From Demequina sp. NBRC 110055 (lineage in GTDB: Bacteria > Actinomycetota > Actinomycetes > Actinomycetales > Demequinaceae), in assembly GCF_002090135.1 (NCBI RefSeq), contig NZ_BBRL01000004.1, forward strand, positions 868,001 through 932,000: a DNA stretch of 64,000 nucleotides. Direction: 5' to 3'. Every line of letters begins with the position of its first letter. Position 1 is the stretch's first letter. Positions 44,400-52,518 of this stretch are shown here, piece by piece. The position numbers and the translations under genes were made by a program. A model generated the notes under the pieces. The model saw only the letters and a list, made by a program, of their open reading frames with translations, made no database searches and was not told the origin of the DNA.

Positions 44400-45551
44400 T
44401 CAGACGGCCGCCGACTTGTCGGTGGTCACCGCGTCGGACAGGCGGTCCGAGGTGGCCGACGAGAAGACGTGCTGCTCGCCCGGACGGATCTTGACCCACA
44501 CGTTCTCGCCCTTCTTGGGCACGTCGCGGGGGTCAACGCGGACGATGACCTGGCCCTCGTTGGAGACCGAAGCACCCTCGGCCGCAAGCGGCGCGGCGAG
44601 CTGGCCGTACACGAAGGCGTCGGAGCCGAGCTCCTCCACGACGACGACCTCGACCGGGAAAGAGCCCTCGGTGTTGGGGGCCACGCGGTCGAGCGACTCG
44701 GGACGGAAGCCCAGGATCAGCTTGCCGGCGTCGGCGTCGGTCATGCGGCCGACGACATCGCGCTCAAGGGCGATCTTGTTGCCACCGATGTTGGCGGCGC
44801 CACCCTCGATGTTGAAGGTCGAGATGTTCATCGCGGGCGAGCCGATGAAGCCGGCGACGAACACGTTGGCCGGGGCGTCGTACATCTCGCGCGGGGTGCC
44901 GACCTGCTGGAGGAGGCCGTCCTTGAGCACCGCGATGCGGTCACCCATGGTGAGCGCCTCGACCTGGTCGTGCGTGACGTAGACGGTGGTGGTGCCCAGG
45001 CGACGCTGGAGGGCGGCGATCTGGGTACGGGTCTGGACACGGAGCTTGGCGTCGAGGTTCGACAGCGGCTCGTCCATGAGGAACACCTGCGGCTGGCGAA
45101 CGATGGCGCGGCCCATGGCCACACGCTGACGCTGACCACCGGAGAGGGCCTTGGGCTTGCGGTCCAGGTACTCGGTGAGGTCCAGGATCTTCGCGGCGGC
45201 CTCGACGCGCTGGCGGATCTCCGCCTTGTCGACCTTGGCGATCTTGAGCGCGAAGCCCATGTTGTCCGCGACGGTCATGTGCGGGTACAGCGCGTAGGAC
45301 TGGAACACCATCGCTATGTCGCGGTCCTTGGGCTGGACGTGGGTGACGTCGCGGTCACCGACGTAGATGCTGCCCTTGTCGACGTCCTCGAGTCCTGCGA
45401 GCATGCGCAGCGAGGTCGACTTTCCGCAGCCGGACGGGCCGACGAGAACGAGGAATTCGCCGTCTGCGATGTCGAGCTCAAGCGAGTCGACGGCAGGACG
45501 CTCGGTGCCGGGGTAGATCCTCGACGCCTTGTCGAAGGTAACGGTGGCCAT
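44400..45551 (-). CDS. ABC transporter ATP-binding protein, MalK/UgpC/MsmK family
   Basis: The 383-residue ATPase has Walker [11 protein letters not shown]-loop AMVFQSYALYPHMTVADN, signature LSGGQRQRVAMGRAIVRQ, Walker B FLMDEPLSNLDA and H-loop YVTHDQVEAL. A C-terminal regulatory OB/TOBE region (from about residue 240) is typical of carbohydrate importers. No permease or binding protein is adjacent, so it is probably a shared ATPase serving several sugar importers, as MsiK does in Streptomyces. The start is ATG 45551 with GAAGGGA upstream; an in-frame GTG at 45569 overlaps that site. Confidence 0.9.
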   Translation of the reverse strand: MATVTFDKASRIYPGTERPAVDSLELDIADGEFLVLVGPSGCGKSTSLRMLAGLEDVDKGSIYVGDRDVTHVQPKDRDIAMVFQSYALYPHMTVADNMGFALKIAKVDKAEIRQRVEAAAKILDLTEYLDRKPKALSGGQRQRVAMGRAIVRQPQVFLMDEPLSNLDAKLRVQTRTQIAALQRRLGTTTVYVTHDQVEALTMGDRIAVLKDGLLQQVGTPREMYDAPANVFVAGFIGSPAMNISTFNIEGGAANIGGNKIALERDVVGRMTDADAGKLILGFRPESLDRVAPNTEGSFPVEVVVVEELGSDAFVYGQLAAPLAAEGASVSNEGQVIVRVDPRDVPKKGENVWVKIRPGEQHVFSSATSDRLSDAVTTDKSAAV

Positions 45552-45703
45552 AGTGATGCTTCCCTTCACTGGCAGGTACGTGCCAGACGATCCGTGGTGA
45601 AGAGTGCCGGTGTGGTGTCCACAGTGACACTAGTTGCCGCAACCGTTGCGACGACTGGCCACATCTTCCCACACCGCTTCCGTAACTCCAACCTCCCTGC
45701 ATG

Positions 45704-45709
45704 TAGCGT
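45704..45709 (+). promoter_or_regulatory. Putative -10 of the Ser/Thr kinase gene (leaderless)
   Basis: TAGCGT ends 7 bases before the ATG at 45717. Confidence 0.5.
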
Positions 45710-45716
45710 TATCGCC

Positions 45717-47348
45717 ATGGCAGTGCGAGCGCGCGAACCGGGCGACGAGATTGGTGGCTACACCATCGTCGAGCAGCTCGGCAGGGGTGGCTCGGGCGCC
45801 GTCTACAAGGTGGTTGACGACGGCGGGGACTTCGCGGCACTGAAACTCGTCGACGCGCGCGAGGACGAGGTGGCCGCGCTGCGCCTCGAGCGTGAGGTCC
45901 ACGCCCTCCAGTCGCTCAGGCACTCCGCGGTGCCGTCGATCCTCGACGCGGAACTCGACGGCGATGAGACGTTCGTCGTGTTCGAGTACATCCCGGGTGA
46001 GAGTCTGTGGGACTACGTTCAGCACCACGGGCCGATGCGTGAGACGGATCTCGCCCACCTCGCCGACCGGACGGCGTCAGCCCTGGCGGCGGCCCACGAG
46101 GCAGGGGTCATCCACCGCGATGTCACCCCGTCGAACATCATGATGGGCCCCGACGGCCCCGTGCTTATCGACTTTGGCCTGTCGCACCGCGAGACCGACG
46201 ATCGACTCACCCGCGACGGGCTCGTGTCCGGTACCGCCGGCTACGTCGCGCCCGAGGTCATCGACGGCGAGGAGCCCGGCATGCGCGCCGACGACTGGTC
46301 GTGGGCGGCGACGCTGGCGTATGCCGCGACGGGCAAGGCGCCGTTCGGATCGGGCACCGGTGCGATCTCCAAGACGCTCGAGGCAAAGGTCGAGTTGCCG
46401 GTCTTCCCCGGCTCCGAGGCGATCGCCGCGGCACTCAGTCGCGACACGGATGCCCGCCCCACACCCGACCAGGTAGTGGCCGCACTGCGCGGTGACACCA
46501 CCGTGCTGCCGCGCTCGGGAGGAATGGACCCCACCGCCGTCATGGGAGGCATCGCTCCCACCGCGGTGATGACGCATACGGCCGATGCCGCGGTCGCCGA
46601 GGACTCCGACCTCACCGAACCCGTGCGCACCTTCACCCCGGCTTCCGTGGGCGACGGTGCGGACACCGACGTGTGGCCCGTGGCAAGCGACACCGACCCC
46701 GATTCACCCGAGGGGTTCAACGGGCTCCTCGAGGGCGAACCGGCACAGGTGGTGATGGCCGGCGCGCCCCGCCGCAAGGTGGTGATCGCGGCGCTCGCCG
46801 TCGCCACGGCGTCGGCCACCGCCCTCGCTCCCGTGATCACGTTCCTCTTCATGGTGGTCTCCGCGATCGTGGTGCGCACCGTTCAGCGCCGTGCACTGGC
46901 GCTCGCTGCCTCGCGCGCCAAACGGGGTCCACGGCGCGGAGACGCTGCACTCCACACCATGGGATTGCCGTGGCACCTGCTGCGTGCGGCGGGGGAGGCG
47001 CTGCCGTCGATCCTGCTCGCCGCGGTGCTCGGCGTGGGCGTCGGGGCGCTCGGCTGGTGGCTGGTGAGCTCGCAGACGGTGGCGGGATCGAGCAGCGAGG
47101 CCCAGACGTGGGGGCATGCGATCGTGCTCGTCATCGCGGGGCTCGCGGCCGAGGCCACGCTGTGGTGGGGGCCGTGGGCCGGGCTGACCCGCGAGGGTGC
47201 GCACCGCACGGTCTCCGGCGTCGCGCCCACGCGCGGCGTGTCGACGGCATGGGTCGTGGTCGCCGTCGTGGCGCTCGCGGTCATGACGCTGGTGGTGCTG
47301 CTGCTGACCGAACCCGTCTGGTGGCCGCTGCCCGACCTCCCATCCTGA
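45717..47348 (+). CDS. Membrane-anchored serine/threonine protein kinase
   Basis: The 543-residue protein has a Hanks-type kinase domain (about residues 14-262): glycine loop LGRGGSGAVYKV, ATP Lys in AALKLVD, catalytic loop VIHRDVTPSNIMM, DFG as IDFGLS and GTAGYVAPEV. The loop reads HRDVTPSN, with Thr replacing the usual Lys after the Asp-Val pair, a substitution that may alter activity. A linker rich in Asp/Thr/Ala follows. Then come four membrane helices (about residues 350-385, 420-445, 460-480 and 505-530) instead of the single helix and PASTA domains of PknB. Its substrates are unknown. No phosphatase or FHA gene is adjacent. Confidence 0.85.
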   Translation: MAVRAREPGDEIGGYTIVEQLGRGGSGAVYKVVDDGGDFAALKLVDAREDEVAALRLEREVHALQSLRHSAVPSILDAELDGDETFVVFEYIPGESLWDYVQHHGPMRETDLAHLADRTASALAAAHEAGVIHRDVTPSNIMMGPDGPVLIDFGLSHRETDDRLTRDGLVSGTAGYVAPEVIDGEEPGMRADDWSWAATLAYAATGKAPFGSGTGAISKTLEAKVELPVFPGSEAIAAALSRDTDARPTPDQVVAALRGDTTVLPRSGGMDPTAVMGGIAPTAVMTHTADAAVAEDSDLTEPVRTFTPASVGDGADTDVWPVASDTDPDSPEGFNGLLEGEPAQVVMAGAPRRKVVIAALAVATASATALAPVITFLFMVVSAIVVRTVQRRALALAASRAKRGPRRGDAALHTMGLPWHLLRAAGEALPSILLAAVLGVGVGALGWWLVSSQTVAGSSSEAQTWGHAIVLVIAGLAAEATLWWGPWAGLTREGAHRTVSGVAPTRGVSTAWVVVAVVALAVMTLVVLLLTEPVWWPLPDLPS

Positions 47349-47385
47349 CCCCGGCATCGGACGTATTCGGCGGACCAAAGGTCCT

Positions 47386-47412
47386 GGGAACCAGGCCTCC
47401 CTGCGGTACGTT
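47386..47412 (+). promoter_or_regulatory. ECF-type promoter upstream of the MauE/DsbA pair
   Basis: GGGAAC at 47386-47391 and GTT at 47410-47412 are separated by exactly 18 bases. This matches the pattern of extracytoplasmic-function sigma factors of the SigR/SigH or SigE type (GGAAY, then about 18 bases, then GTT). Confidence 0.5.
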
Positions 47413-47422
47413 GAAGCGACAA

Positions 47423-47439
47423 GTTCCCTGCCCGGGAAC
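47423..47439. promoter_or_regulatory. Dyad in the leader of the MauE/DsbA transcript
   Basis: GTTCCC-TGCCC-GGGAAC is a perfect 6-bp inverted repeat located about 30 bases before the ATG at 47468 and just downstream of the ECF-type promoter. It could be an operator or a leader hairpin. Confidence 0.4.
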
Positions 47440-47467
47440 GCTTGATCGTGCCTGAGGAGACTGATCA

Positions 47468-47953
47468 ATGACCGTCGCCGAGCGATGGACCACCGTGCAG
47501 CCCTGGCTGTCCACCGTGGTGCGTCTGGCCATGGCCGCCATCCTGGTGGCCGCCGCGATCCCCAAGATGCTGGACATCCCGCAGTCGATCATCGCGGTGC
47601 GTGCATACCGGTTGCTGCCCGAGGCCATCGTGCCGTTCGTCGGCACCATGCTGCCCTTCTTTGAGTTGGCCCTCGCGGTGGTGCTCGCGGCGGGCCTGTT
47701 CACCCGCTGGGCGGCGATTGTCTGGCTGCTGATGATGGTGGGCTTCTCGATCGGCGTCATCTACGCGTGGAGTCAGGGATTGTCCATCGACTGCGGCTGC
47801 TTTGGCGGCGGCGGTGATGTCGCCGAGGGCACCACCAATTACCCCGTTCACATGCTCGAGCGCGCCGGTTTCATCGTGCTGGGCCTCTACCTGGCGATCT
47901 GGCCGCGATCGAAGTTCTCGGTCGACAACTGGCTGGCGCCCAAGCCTGTCTAG
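47468..47953 (+). CDS. MauE/DoxX family redox-associated membrane protein
   Basis: The 161-residue protein has four membrane helices and the conserved C-x-C motif (DCGCFGGGGD, residues about 112-121) in the last loop, typical of MauE-like proteins. These proteins handle electrons for thiol oxidation partners. It is followed by a DsbA-like gene, the common actinobacterial pairing. The ATG at 47468 follows TGAGGAGA. The likely role is disulfide-bond formation in exported proteins, with the MauE-like protein re-oxidising or passing electrons from the DsbA-like partner. Confidence 0.8.
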   Translation: MTVAERWTTVQPWLSTVVRLAMAAILVAAAIPKMLDIPQSIIAVRAYRLLPEAIVPFVGTMLPFFELALAVVLAAGLFTRWAAIVWLLMMVGFSIGVIYAWSQGLSIDCGCFGGGGDVAEGTTNYPVHMLERAGFIVLGLYLAIWPRSKFSVDNWLAPKPV

Positions 47954-47995
47954 ACTCTTTCCATCCCGACCCCCGTTGCTGGAGGAAACCGATCC

Positions 47996-48829
47996 ATGGC
48001 CTCGAACAAGTCCAATAAGAACGAGCGCGCCGCGCAGGCTCGCAAGGCCGCGCAGGCGCAGGTGAAGGCGCAGGAGCGTCGCACCGCCGCCATCATCGGC
48101 GTCTCGGTCATTGCCGTGATCCTGCTGTTCGCGGGCGTCGTCTACTTCATTGTGCGCTCGGGCGACGTGCCCGAGCTCGACGCGGCCGACGCGCCCACGG
48201 GTGCGGACTTGAGCGGCGGCATCCCGATCAGTTCCGACGCCATCGCGGGTGTGGCTGGCCCGGAGGACGCCGCGCGCCTGGACGTCTACCTCGACTTTAT
48301 GTGCCCCATCTGTGGCCAATTCGAGGAGACCAACGGCGAGGACATCGACGCGATGATCGCGGATGGCTCCGTCGCGCTCTACGTCCACCCCATCTCGATC
48401 CTCGACCGCTACTCCAACGGCACCAACTACTCGACGCGCGCCGCGAACGCCGCCGCCACCGTCGCGGACGCCGCCCCCGAGCACTTCATGGAGTTCCAGA
48501 CGGCGATGTTTGAGAACCAGCCCGCCGAGAACACGGAGGGCCTGTCCGACTCGGAGATTGCCGACATCGCCGTGGGCGTGGGCGTGCCCCAGGAGGTCGC
48601 CGACACCTTCACCGATGGCGAGTTCACCAAGTGGGTCATCGCCGCGACCGACCAGTCCTCGCAGGATGGCGTGCCCGGCACCCCGACCCTGCGCATGGCC
48701 GACCCCGGCGACTCCTTCGACGACGGCAAGGTGCTCGAGCAGGAGAACGACGTCATGTACTTCCAGCCCGGCGCCCTCGCCCAGTACGTCGCGGACGTCA
48801 ACGCTGGCACGGTGACCGTTACCGAGTAA
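47996..48829 (+). CDS. DsbA-like membrane-anchored thiol-disulfide oxidoreductase
   Basis: The 277-residue protein has a basic N-terminus (about 30 residues), one membrane helix (about residues 33-55) and an extracytoplasmic thioredoxin-fold domain. The active site is CPIC in FMCPICGQFEETNG near residue 103. The inserted helical part and the cis-Pro segment GVPGTPTLRM near residue 225 are as in DsbA. It probably forms or isomerises disulfides in secreted proteins; nearby candidates include the Cys-rich C-terminus of the SipW fusion. GGAGGAAAC precedes the ATG. Confidence 0.88.
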   Translation: MASNKSNKNERAAQARKAAQAQVKAQERRTAAIIGVSVIAVILLFAGVVYFIVRSGDVPELDAADAPTGADLSGGIPISSDAIAGVAGPEDAARLDVYLDFMCPICGQFEETNGEDIDAMIADGSVALYVHPISILDRYSNGTNYSTRAANAAATVADAAPEHFMEFQTAMFENQPAENTEGLSDSEIADIAVGVGVPQEVADTFTDGEFTKWVIAATDQSSQDGVPGTPTLRMADPGDSFDDGKVLEQENDVMYFQPGALAQYVADVNAGTVTVTE

Positions 48830-48842
48830 CCGCTGTCGCGCT

Positions 48843-48884
48843 CTGCGCCCCGCCGGCCCGTGTGGCCGGCGGGGTGCAGTTTTT
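48843..48884 (+). terminator. Rho-independent terminator after the DsbA-like gene
   Basis: CTGCGCCCCGCCGGCC pairs with GGCCGGCGGGGTGCAG (one wobble) around CGTGT and is followed by TTTTT. Confidence 0.92.
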
Positions 48885-49057
48885 GTGCGCGCTTGCGGGT
48901 TGACGCGCGCCGCGCGCGCTGGGAGCCACCTCGTGCCCGCTTTTCGCGATTTCCGGGCACCAGATGACTCCTGAGACGCATGCCCCGGCTCGGGACGGCC
49001 GATGCGGCGGCTGGCTCTCGGTATCCTGTTGCGACGGCGCGGGCTCACCGGGCCGAC

Positions 49058-49130
49058 GCTGGCATGGCGCAATTGGTAGCGCACCGTACTTGTAATACGG
49101 GGGTTGCGGGTTCGAGTCCCGCTGTCAGCT
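49058..49130 (+). tRNA. tRNA-Thr (TGT anticodon)
   Basis: A 73-base cloverleaf. The acceptor arms GCTGGCA and TGTCAGC pair with one G-T; the D stem is GCGC/GCGC, the anticodon stem CCGTA/TACGG with loop CTTGTAA, and the T stem GCGGG/CCCGC with TTCGAGT. CCA is not encoded. The anticodon TGT reads the threonine codon ACA, rare in this genome. A TATCCT hexamer at 49022 is a plausible -10. Confidence 0.93.
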
Positions 49131-49441
49131 CTTCTTTTTCCTCGCGCGTCGCGCTGACTCTCTCGCCGACTCGGCGGTGCCGGCCTCATGCGTCGTTGCT
49201 CACCCCTATGTCGCCGCGTCGATGCGCGCCTCCTGGGGGGTTGCGGCTCTCCGCGGCGTCACTCCGTGACGGTGATCTAAACGACACACCGTGTCCGAGC
49301 CGGCATCGAGCAGCATGTCGACCTCTCGACCGTCACACCGGAACCGGGATTGAGGGCGTCAGTGCTTTGTCCGATTCGTGAAGTGCAGGATGCCACTGAG
49401 GTCACAAAACTGCATCGAAACGATGCGACTCACGCGTGGCA

Positions 49442-49457
49442 TGTGAATTACCTCACG
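49442..49457. promoter_or_regulatory. Crp/GlxR-like site 1
   Basis: TGTGAATTACCTCACG contains GTGA-N6-TCAC, the consensus half-site pair of Crp and of the actinobacterial homologue GlxR. Confidence 0.55.
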
Positions 49458-49494
49458 TTTTGCGCGGCATGATCCGATACATCAGTCGTCGAGA

Positions 49495-49510
49495 TGTGAA
49501 GCAAGTCACC
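49495..49510. promoter_or_regulatory. Crp/GlxR-like site 2
   Basis: TGTGAAGCAAGTCACC again has GTGA-N6-TCAC. The centres of the two sites are 53 bases apart, close to five helical turns, so both could be bound on the same face of the DNA. Confidence 0.55.
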
Positions 49511-49600
49511 TATCGACCACTGGTCGAGAACGGACTCACGCCGAGATGGCACCCACTCATGAGGGGGTGGAGTGCGCCCAAAAACTACTGAGGACAGAAC

Positions 49601-50026
49601 ATGGCTGAGAAGGACAACAAGAACAAGCGCAAGTTCGCGGCGGTGCTGCTGGGCATCGTGGGCGTGGCGGGGCTGTCGGTCGCGTCGGCGTCGCAGCTAA
49701 CGGTGACCCCGGAGCACGAGGTCGCCATCGGTGTCTCGGCGGCATTCGCGCCGTGCGACGCGGATGCGACAGTAGGGATTGGCTACAACTACGGCAAGAA
49801 CGGCGCGGGCGCGTACGTCATCACCGACGTGTACCTCACCGGCGTCGATGCCGCGTGTGCGGGGAAGAAGGTGACCGTCGAGCTCGCGGATGCAGCGGGC
49901 GACATCGTTGGCACCGCGACACAGAGCAACGTGACGGTCGCCTCCGGAAAGGTGTCGGTCGGTTCGATCGCCCCCGCAGTGCTCGTCGCGACTAACCTCG
50001 GGCAAGCCACCGTCGTCATCGGCTAA
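49601..50026 (+). CDS. Small secreted protein, probable SipW substrate
   Basis: The 141-residue protein has a basic n-region (AEKDNKNKRKF), a hydrophobic stretch (AAVLLGIVGVAGLSVASAS) and a likely cleavage after ASAS, followed by a beta-rich domain with two cysteines (APCDADAT, AACAGKK). Signal peptides of this kind, immediately upstream of a SipW-type peptidase, are known for SipW-dependent surface proteins such as TasA/camelysin relatives. The mature part is too short and divergent to name. It resembles the C-terminal part of the next protein (Q-L-T/S-V after the cleavage site, then PC, a central Tyr segment, then C-x-G-x-x-V). ATG follows GAGGA at 49590. Confidence 0.65.
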   Translation: MAEKDNKNKRKFAAVLLGIVGVAGLSVASASQLTVTPEHEVAIGVSAAFAPCDADATVGIGYNYGKNGAGAYVITDVYLTGVDAACAGKKVTVELADAAGDIVGTATQSNVTVASGKVSVGSIAPAVLVATNLGQATVVIG

Positions 50027-50046
50027 GACCGCGACACCACCACACC

Positions 50047-51447
50047 ATGGCTGAGCCGACCCTCGACGAGGCGCGCACTGGCGCGCTTCGTCGAGGTGCC
50101 CGGGCGGCAGGCAATGTTGCCGGCTGGATTCTGCTCGCCATCATGGCGTGGTTCGCGTGGCCCGCCACCCTCCATGGTGGAACGTCCTACGTGCTGGTTT
50201 CTGGCGAGTCGATGCTCCCCACCTACGAGCCGCGCGACATGGTCATCGCCCGCACCGGTGAGCCGAAGGTGGGCGACGTCATCGTCTACGCCCCGGACGA
50301 CCTCGGCGGCGCGCAGATCGTTCACCGCATCATCGGCGGCAATGCTGACGACGGGTGGGTGCTGCAGGGCGACAACAACGACTTCATCGATCCGTTCGAG
50401 CCGACGGCCGACGAGGTGCGCGGCATCGTGCGGGTGCACCTGCCCTTCGTGGGGCACGTCACCGTTGTGCTGCTGAACCCGATCACGTGGTTCTTTGTCC
50501 TGTTGCTCGCGTTGGCCATTCTGATCTGGCCGAGTAAGTGCAGTGGCGCAAGCCGTTCCGAGCGCGGCGACCCGGCAGACGTGACGGATGGCGCCCCCGT
50601 CGTGAAGAAAGCGCGCGCTCCTCGCAAGGTCACGGGCTCAGCGACGGGCGTCGTGGCGCTCCTCGTCGCGGCCACGTTGATCACGATGGCAAGTGTGACG
50701 CCTGCCAGCGCAGCCCAGCTTTCCGTGGTGACCGCGCAGAGTGCCTTTGCGAGCACCTTGCGCCCGTGTGCCGATCTCGCGGGTGTGCTCACGGTGAGCC
50801 CTACAGGGACCGCTCAGGGTCAGCAGTACTCGCAAGTGAAGCTCGCGAACCTGCCTTCGAGTTGCCAGGGCCCCAATGTGCCTCTCGAGATCAGTCTTCA
50901 CGGCGACGGAACTTCTGCTCCGTGGGTCGGCGTGCTCGGAGGGGGCGCCACGACTGCAACACCCACCGTCAGTGCACCGTCCGGCGCGGCTTATGACGCC
51001 GACGATGTCGACACGGTGGTGGTCAAGGTCGGCGGTTGGCTGTTTATCGGAACCTGGAACTACATGGCGCCGGTTCCCCAAACCATCTCATGCACGGCGC
51101 TCGACTCCGCGGACAACCCCATCTCCACTCCTTGTACGGCAAGTGTGACGACGTGGGCGATTCAGTCGTACAGCCCCTACCCGGTCGTCGTGTCGTGGTG
51201 GATGAAATACGAGGTCGTGACGACCGCGACCAACTGGCGAGTGAACGTCGACACCTCGGTCAACAGTGGCGGATGGCCCACGTGGACCCCGAAATACGTC
51301 TACTCCAATGGAAATCCTGTGCGCGCGACATGTTCCGGCACGCAGTTCGTCTTCTGGGTCAACAAGTCCTGGGGGTCGAACAAGGAGGGATACGTCGAGT
51401 TCAAGTCGCAAACGGGAGGCCGCGGCGCGTTGTGCACGCAGAGTTAG
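50047..51447 (+). CDS. SipW-type signal peptidase I fused to a secreted, substrate-like domain
   Basis: The first 165 residues are a signal peptidase of the archaeal/ER (SipW) type: membrane helix at about 20-38, nucleophile Ser55 in [15 protein letters not shown], His93 in QIVHRIIGG in place of the bacterial Lys, [14 protein letters not shown], and a second helix (about 140-162). Typical SipW ends there. Here the chain continues with a basic linker, a hydrophobic segment (about 198-218) ending [12 protein letters not shown], and a 240-residue secreted domain with six cysteines and many Trp. That segment looks like another signal peptide plus mature substrate. The protein may thus process itself and release the C-terminal domain. 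It starts 20 bases after the upstream gene without a clear ribosome site. Confidence 0.72.
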   Translation: MAEPTLDEARTGALRRGARAAGNVAGWILLAIMAWFAWPATLHGGTSYVLVSGESMLPTYEPRDMVIARTGEPKVGDVIVYAPDDLGGAQIVHRIIGGNADDGWVLQGDNNDFIDPFEPTADEVRGIVRVHLPFVGHVTVVLLNPITWFFVLLLALAILIWPSKCSGASRSERGDPADVTDGAPVVKKARAPRKVTGSATGVVALLVAATLITMASVTPASAAQLSVVTAQSAFASTLRPCADLAGVLTVSPTGTAQGQQYSQVKLANLPSSCQGPNVPLEISLHGDGTSAPWVGVLGGGATTATPTVSAPSGAAYDADDVDTVVVKVGGWLFIGTWNYMAPVPQTISCTALDSADNPISTPCTASVTTWAIQSYSPYPVVVSWWMKYEVVTTATNWRVNVDTSVNSGGWPTWTPKYVYSNGNPVRATCSGTQFVFWVNKSWGSNKEGYVEFKSQTGGRGALCTQS

Positions 51448-52112
51448 TTCGTCCCCCACACGACGGGCTCGCCGCCCTGCTCGACCAGAAGACGGTTCAC
51501 CGCCGAGAACGGGCGTGAACCGAAGAAGCCGCGCGACGCGGACAGCGGGCTGGGATGCGCTGACGCGACGATCGGTAGCGGTCCGAGGAGCGGCGCGAGG
51601 CTCTGCGCATCGCGGCCCCACAGCACCGCGACGAGCGGCCCGCCGCGTGCAGCGAGCGCCCGGATGGCGTGCTCGGTGATTTCCTCCCACCCGCGTCGGC
51701 GGTGGGACCCGGCCTCGCCGGGCGCGACCGTCAGTACGCGGTTGAGCAGCATCACGCCCTGATCAACCCAGGGAGAGAGGTCCCCCGACGCCAGCACCTC
51801 GCCCGTGTCGTCCGCCAGTTCGCGCGCCATGTTGCGTAGCGAGCGCGGCATCGGGTGGCCGGGCGCGACCGAAAAGCTCAGCCCCACCGCATCGCCGGGC
51901 GTGGGATAGGGGTCTTGCCCCACGATCAGCACCCGTACGGAACTGAGGGGCGCGCGGAAAGCCCGTAGGACGGCATCGGCCGCGGGAAGGTAGACGCGCC
52001 CCGCGTCGATCTCGCCTCGCAGGAACTCGCCGATCGCGTCGAATTGCGGCGCGACGGGCTCGAGCGCCTCCGCCCAATCGCTCGCCACCTGCTCTCGCCA
52101 CGGCTTCGCCAT
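51444..52112 (-). CDS. ung: Uracil-DNA glycosylase
   Basis: Ung removes uracil from DNA to start base excision repair. The 222 residues include the water-activating loop [33 protein letters not shown] and the DNA-intercalation loop [18 protein letters not shown]. These are all family 1 motifs. ATG 52112 is chosen because a TAGGGT hexamer lies 7 bases upstream on the minus strand; an in-frame GTG at 52121 overlaps that hexamer. Its stop overlaps that of the SipW fusion tail to tail, with no terminator between them. Confidence 0.96.
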   Translation of the reverse strand: MAKPWREQVASDWAEALEPVAPQFDAIGEFLRGEIDAGRVYLPAADAVLRAFRAPLSSVRVLIVGQDPYPTPGDAVGLSFSVAPGHPMPRSLRNMARELADDTGEVLASGDLSPWVDQGVMLLNRVLTVAPGEAGSHRRRGWEEITEHAIRALAARGGPLVAVLWGRDAQSLAPLLGPLPIVASAHPSPLSASRGFFGSRPFSAVNRLLVEQGGEPVVWGTN

Positions 52113-52119
52113 GGCGCTC

Positions 52120-52125
52120 ACCCTA
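52120..52125 (-). promoter_or_regulatory. Putative -10 of ung (leaderless)
   Basis: TAGGGT on the minus strand ends 7 bases before the ATG at 52112. Confidence 0.5.
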
Positions 52126-52218
52126 ACGACACGCGGCCGATGCTCGGTTCGCCTGCACGAATTGTCCTTCCGGCCCGCTTAGGCTGGGGCGCACGAGCAC
52201 GCGTGAGGGAGGTGGCGC

Positions 52219-52509
52219 ATGGGTGAGCCCGCGATCGAGGCACACGAGCCCGAGGGCCTGTCCGAGCGTGATGCCGCCATCCTGGCCTTCGAGCGACAGT
52301 GGTGGAAGTACGGCGGCGCGAAGGAAGACGCGATCCGCGAACTGTTCCGCATGTCGGCGACGCAGTACTACCAAGTGCTCGGCGCCCTGATCGACACCGT
52401 CGCAGCACTCGAGGCGGACCCGATGCTGGTGAAGCGCCTGCGTCGCATGCGTGAGGCGCGCCAGCGGGGCCGCTCCACGCGTGCGTGGGGTGCGCCATCC
52501 GTTCGCTAG
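52219..52509 (+). CDS. DUF3263 family protein
   Basis: The 96-residue protein has the DUF3263 pattern: LSERDAAILAFERQWWKYGG, then KEDAIRELFRMSATQYYQVL, a helix-turn-helix-like segment. DUF3263 proteins are small actinobacterial presumed DNA-binding proteins with no proven role. It precedes a LytR C-terminal-domain protein, the usual arrangement. ATG follows GGGAGGTG. Confidence 0.85.
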   Translation: MGEPAIEAHEPEGLSERDAAILAFERQWWKYGGAKEDAIRELFRMSATQYYQVLGALIDTVAALEADPMLVKRLRRMREARQRGRSTRAWGAPSVR

Positions 52510-52512
52510 AGT
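52507..52512 (+). promoter_or_regulatory. Putative -10 of the LytR_C gene (leaderless)
   Basis: TAGAGT overlaps the stop of the DUF3263 gene and ends 6 bases before the GTG at 52519. Confidence 0.45.
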
Positions 52513-52518
52513 GACGAC

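Larger units (their letters stand above)
49131..49600 (+). other. Gene-free stretch between tRNA-Thr and the SipW locus
   Basis: About 470 bases without a credible gene. The second half is more AT-rich than the rest of the window. It holds a perfect short hairpin GCATCG-AAA-CGATGC (49412-49426) and two Crp-like palindromes (49442 and 49495). I looked for a duplicated tRNA 3' end as an attachment site and found none. Confidence 0.7.

Noticed and set aside
49058..49600. tRNA-Thr as an integration site for a mobile element
   Set aside because: No duplicated 3' end of the tRNA, integrase or phage gene was found downstream. The AT-richer stretch is more simply a regulatory leader.
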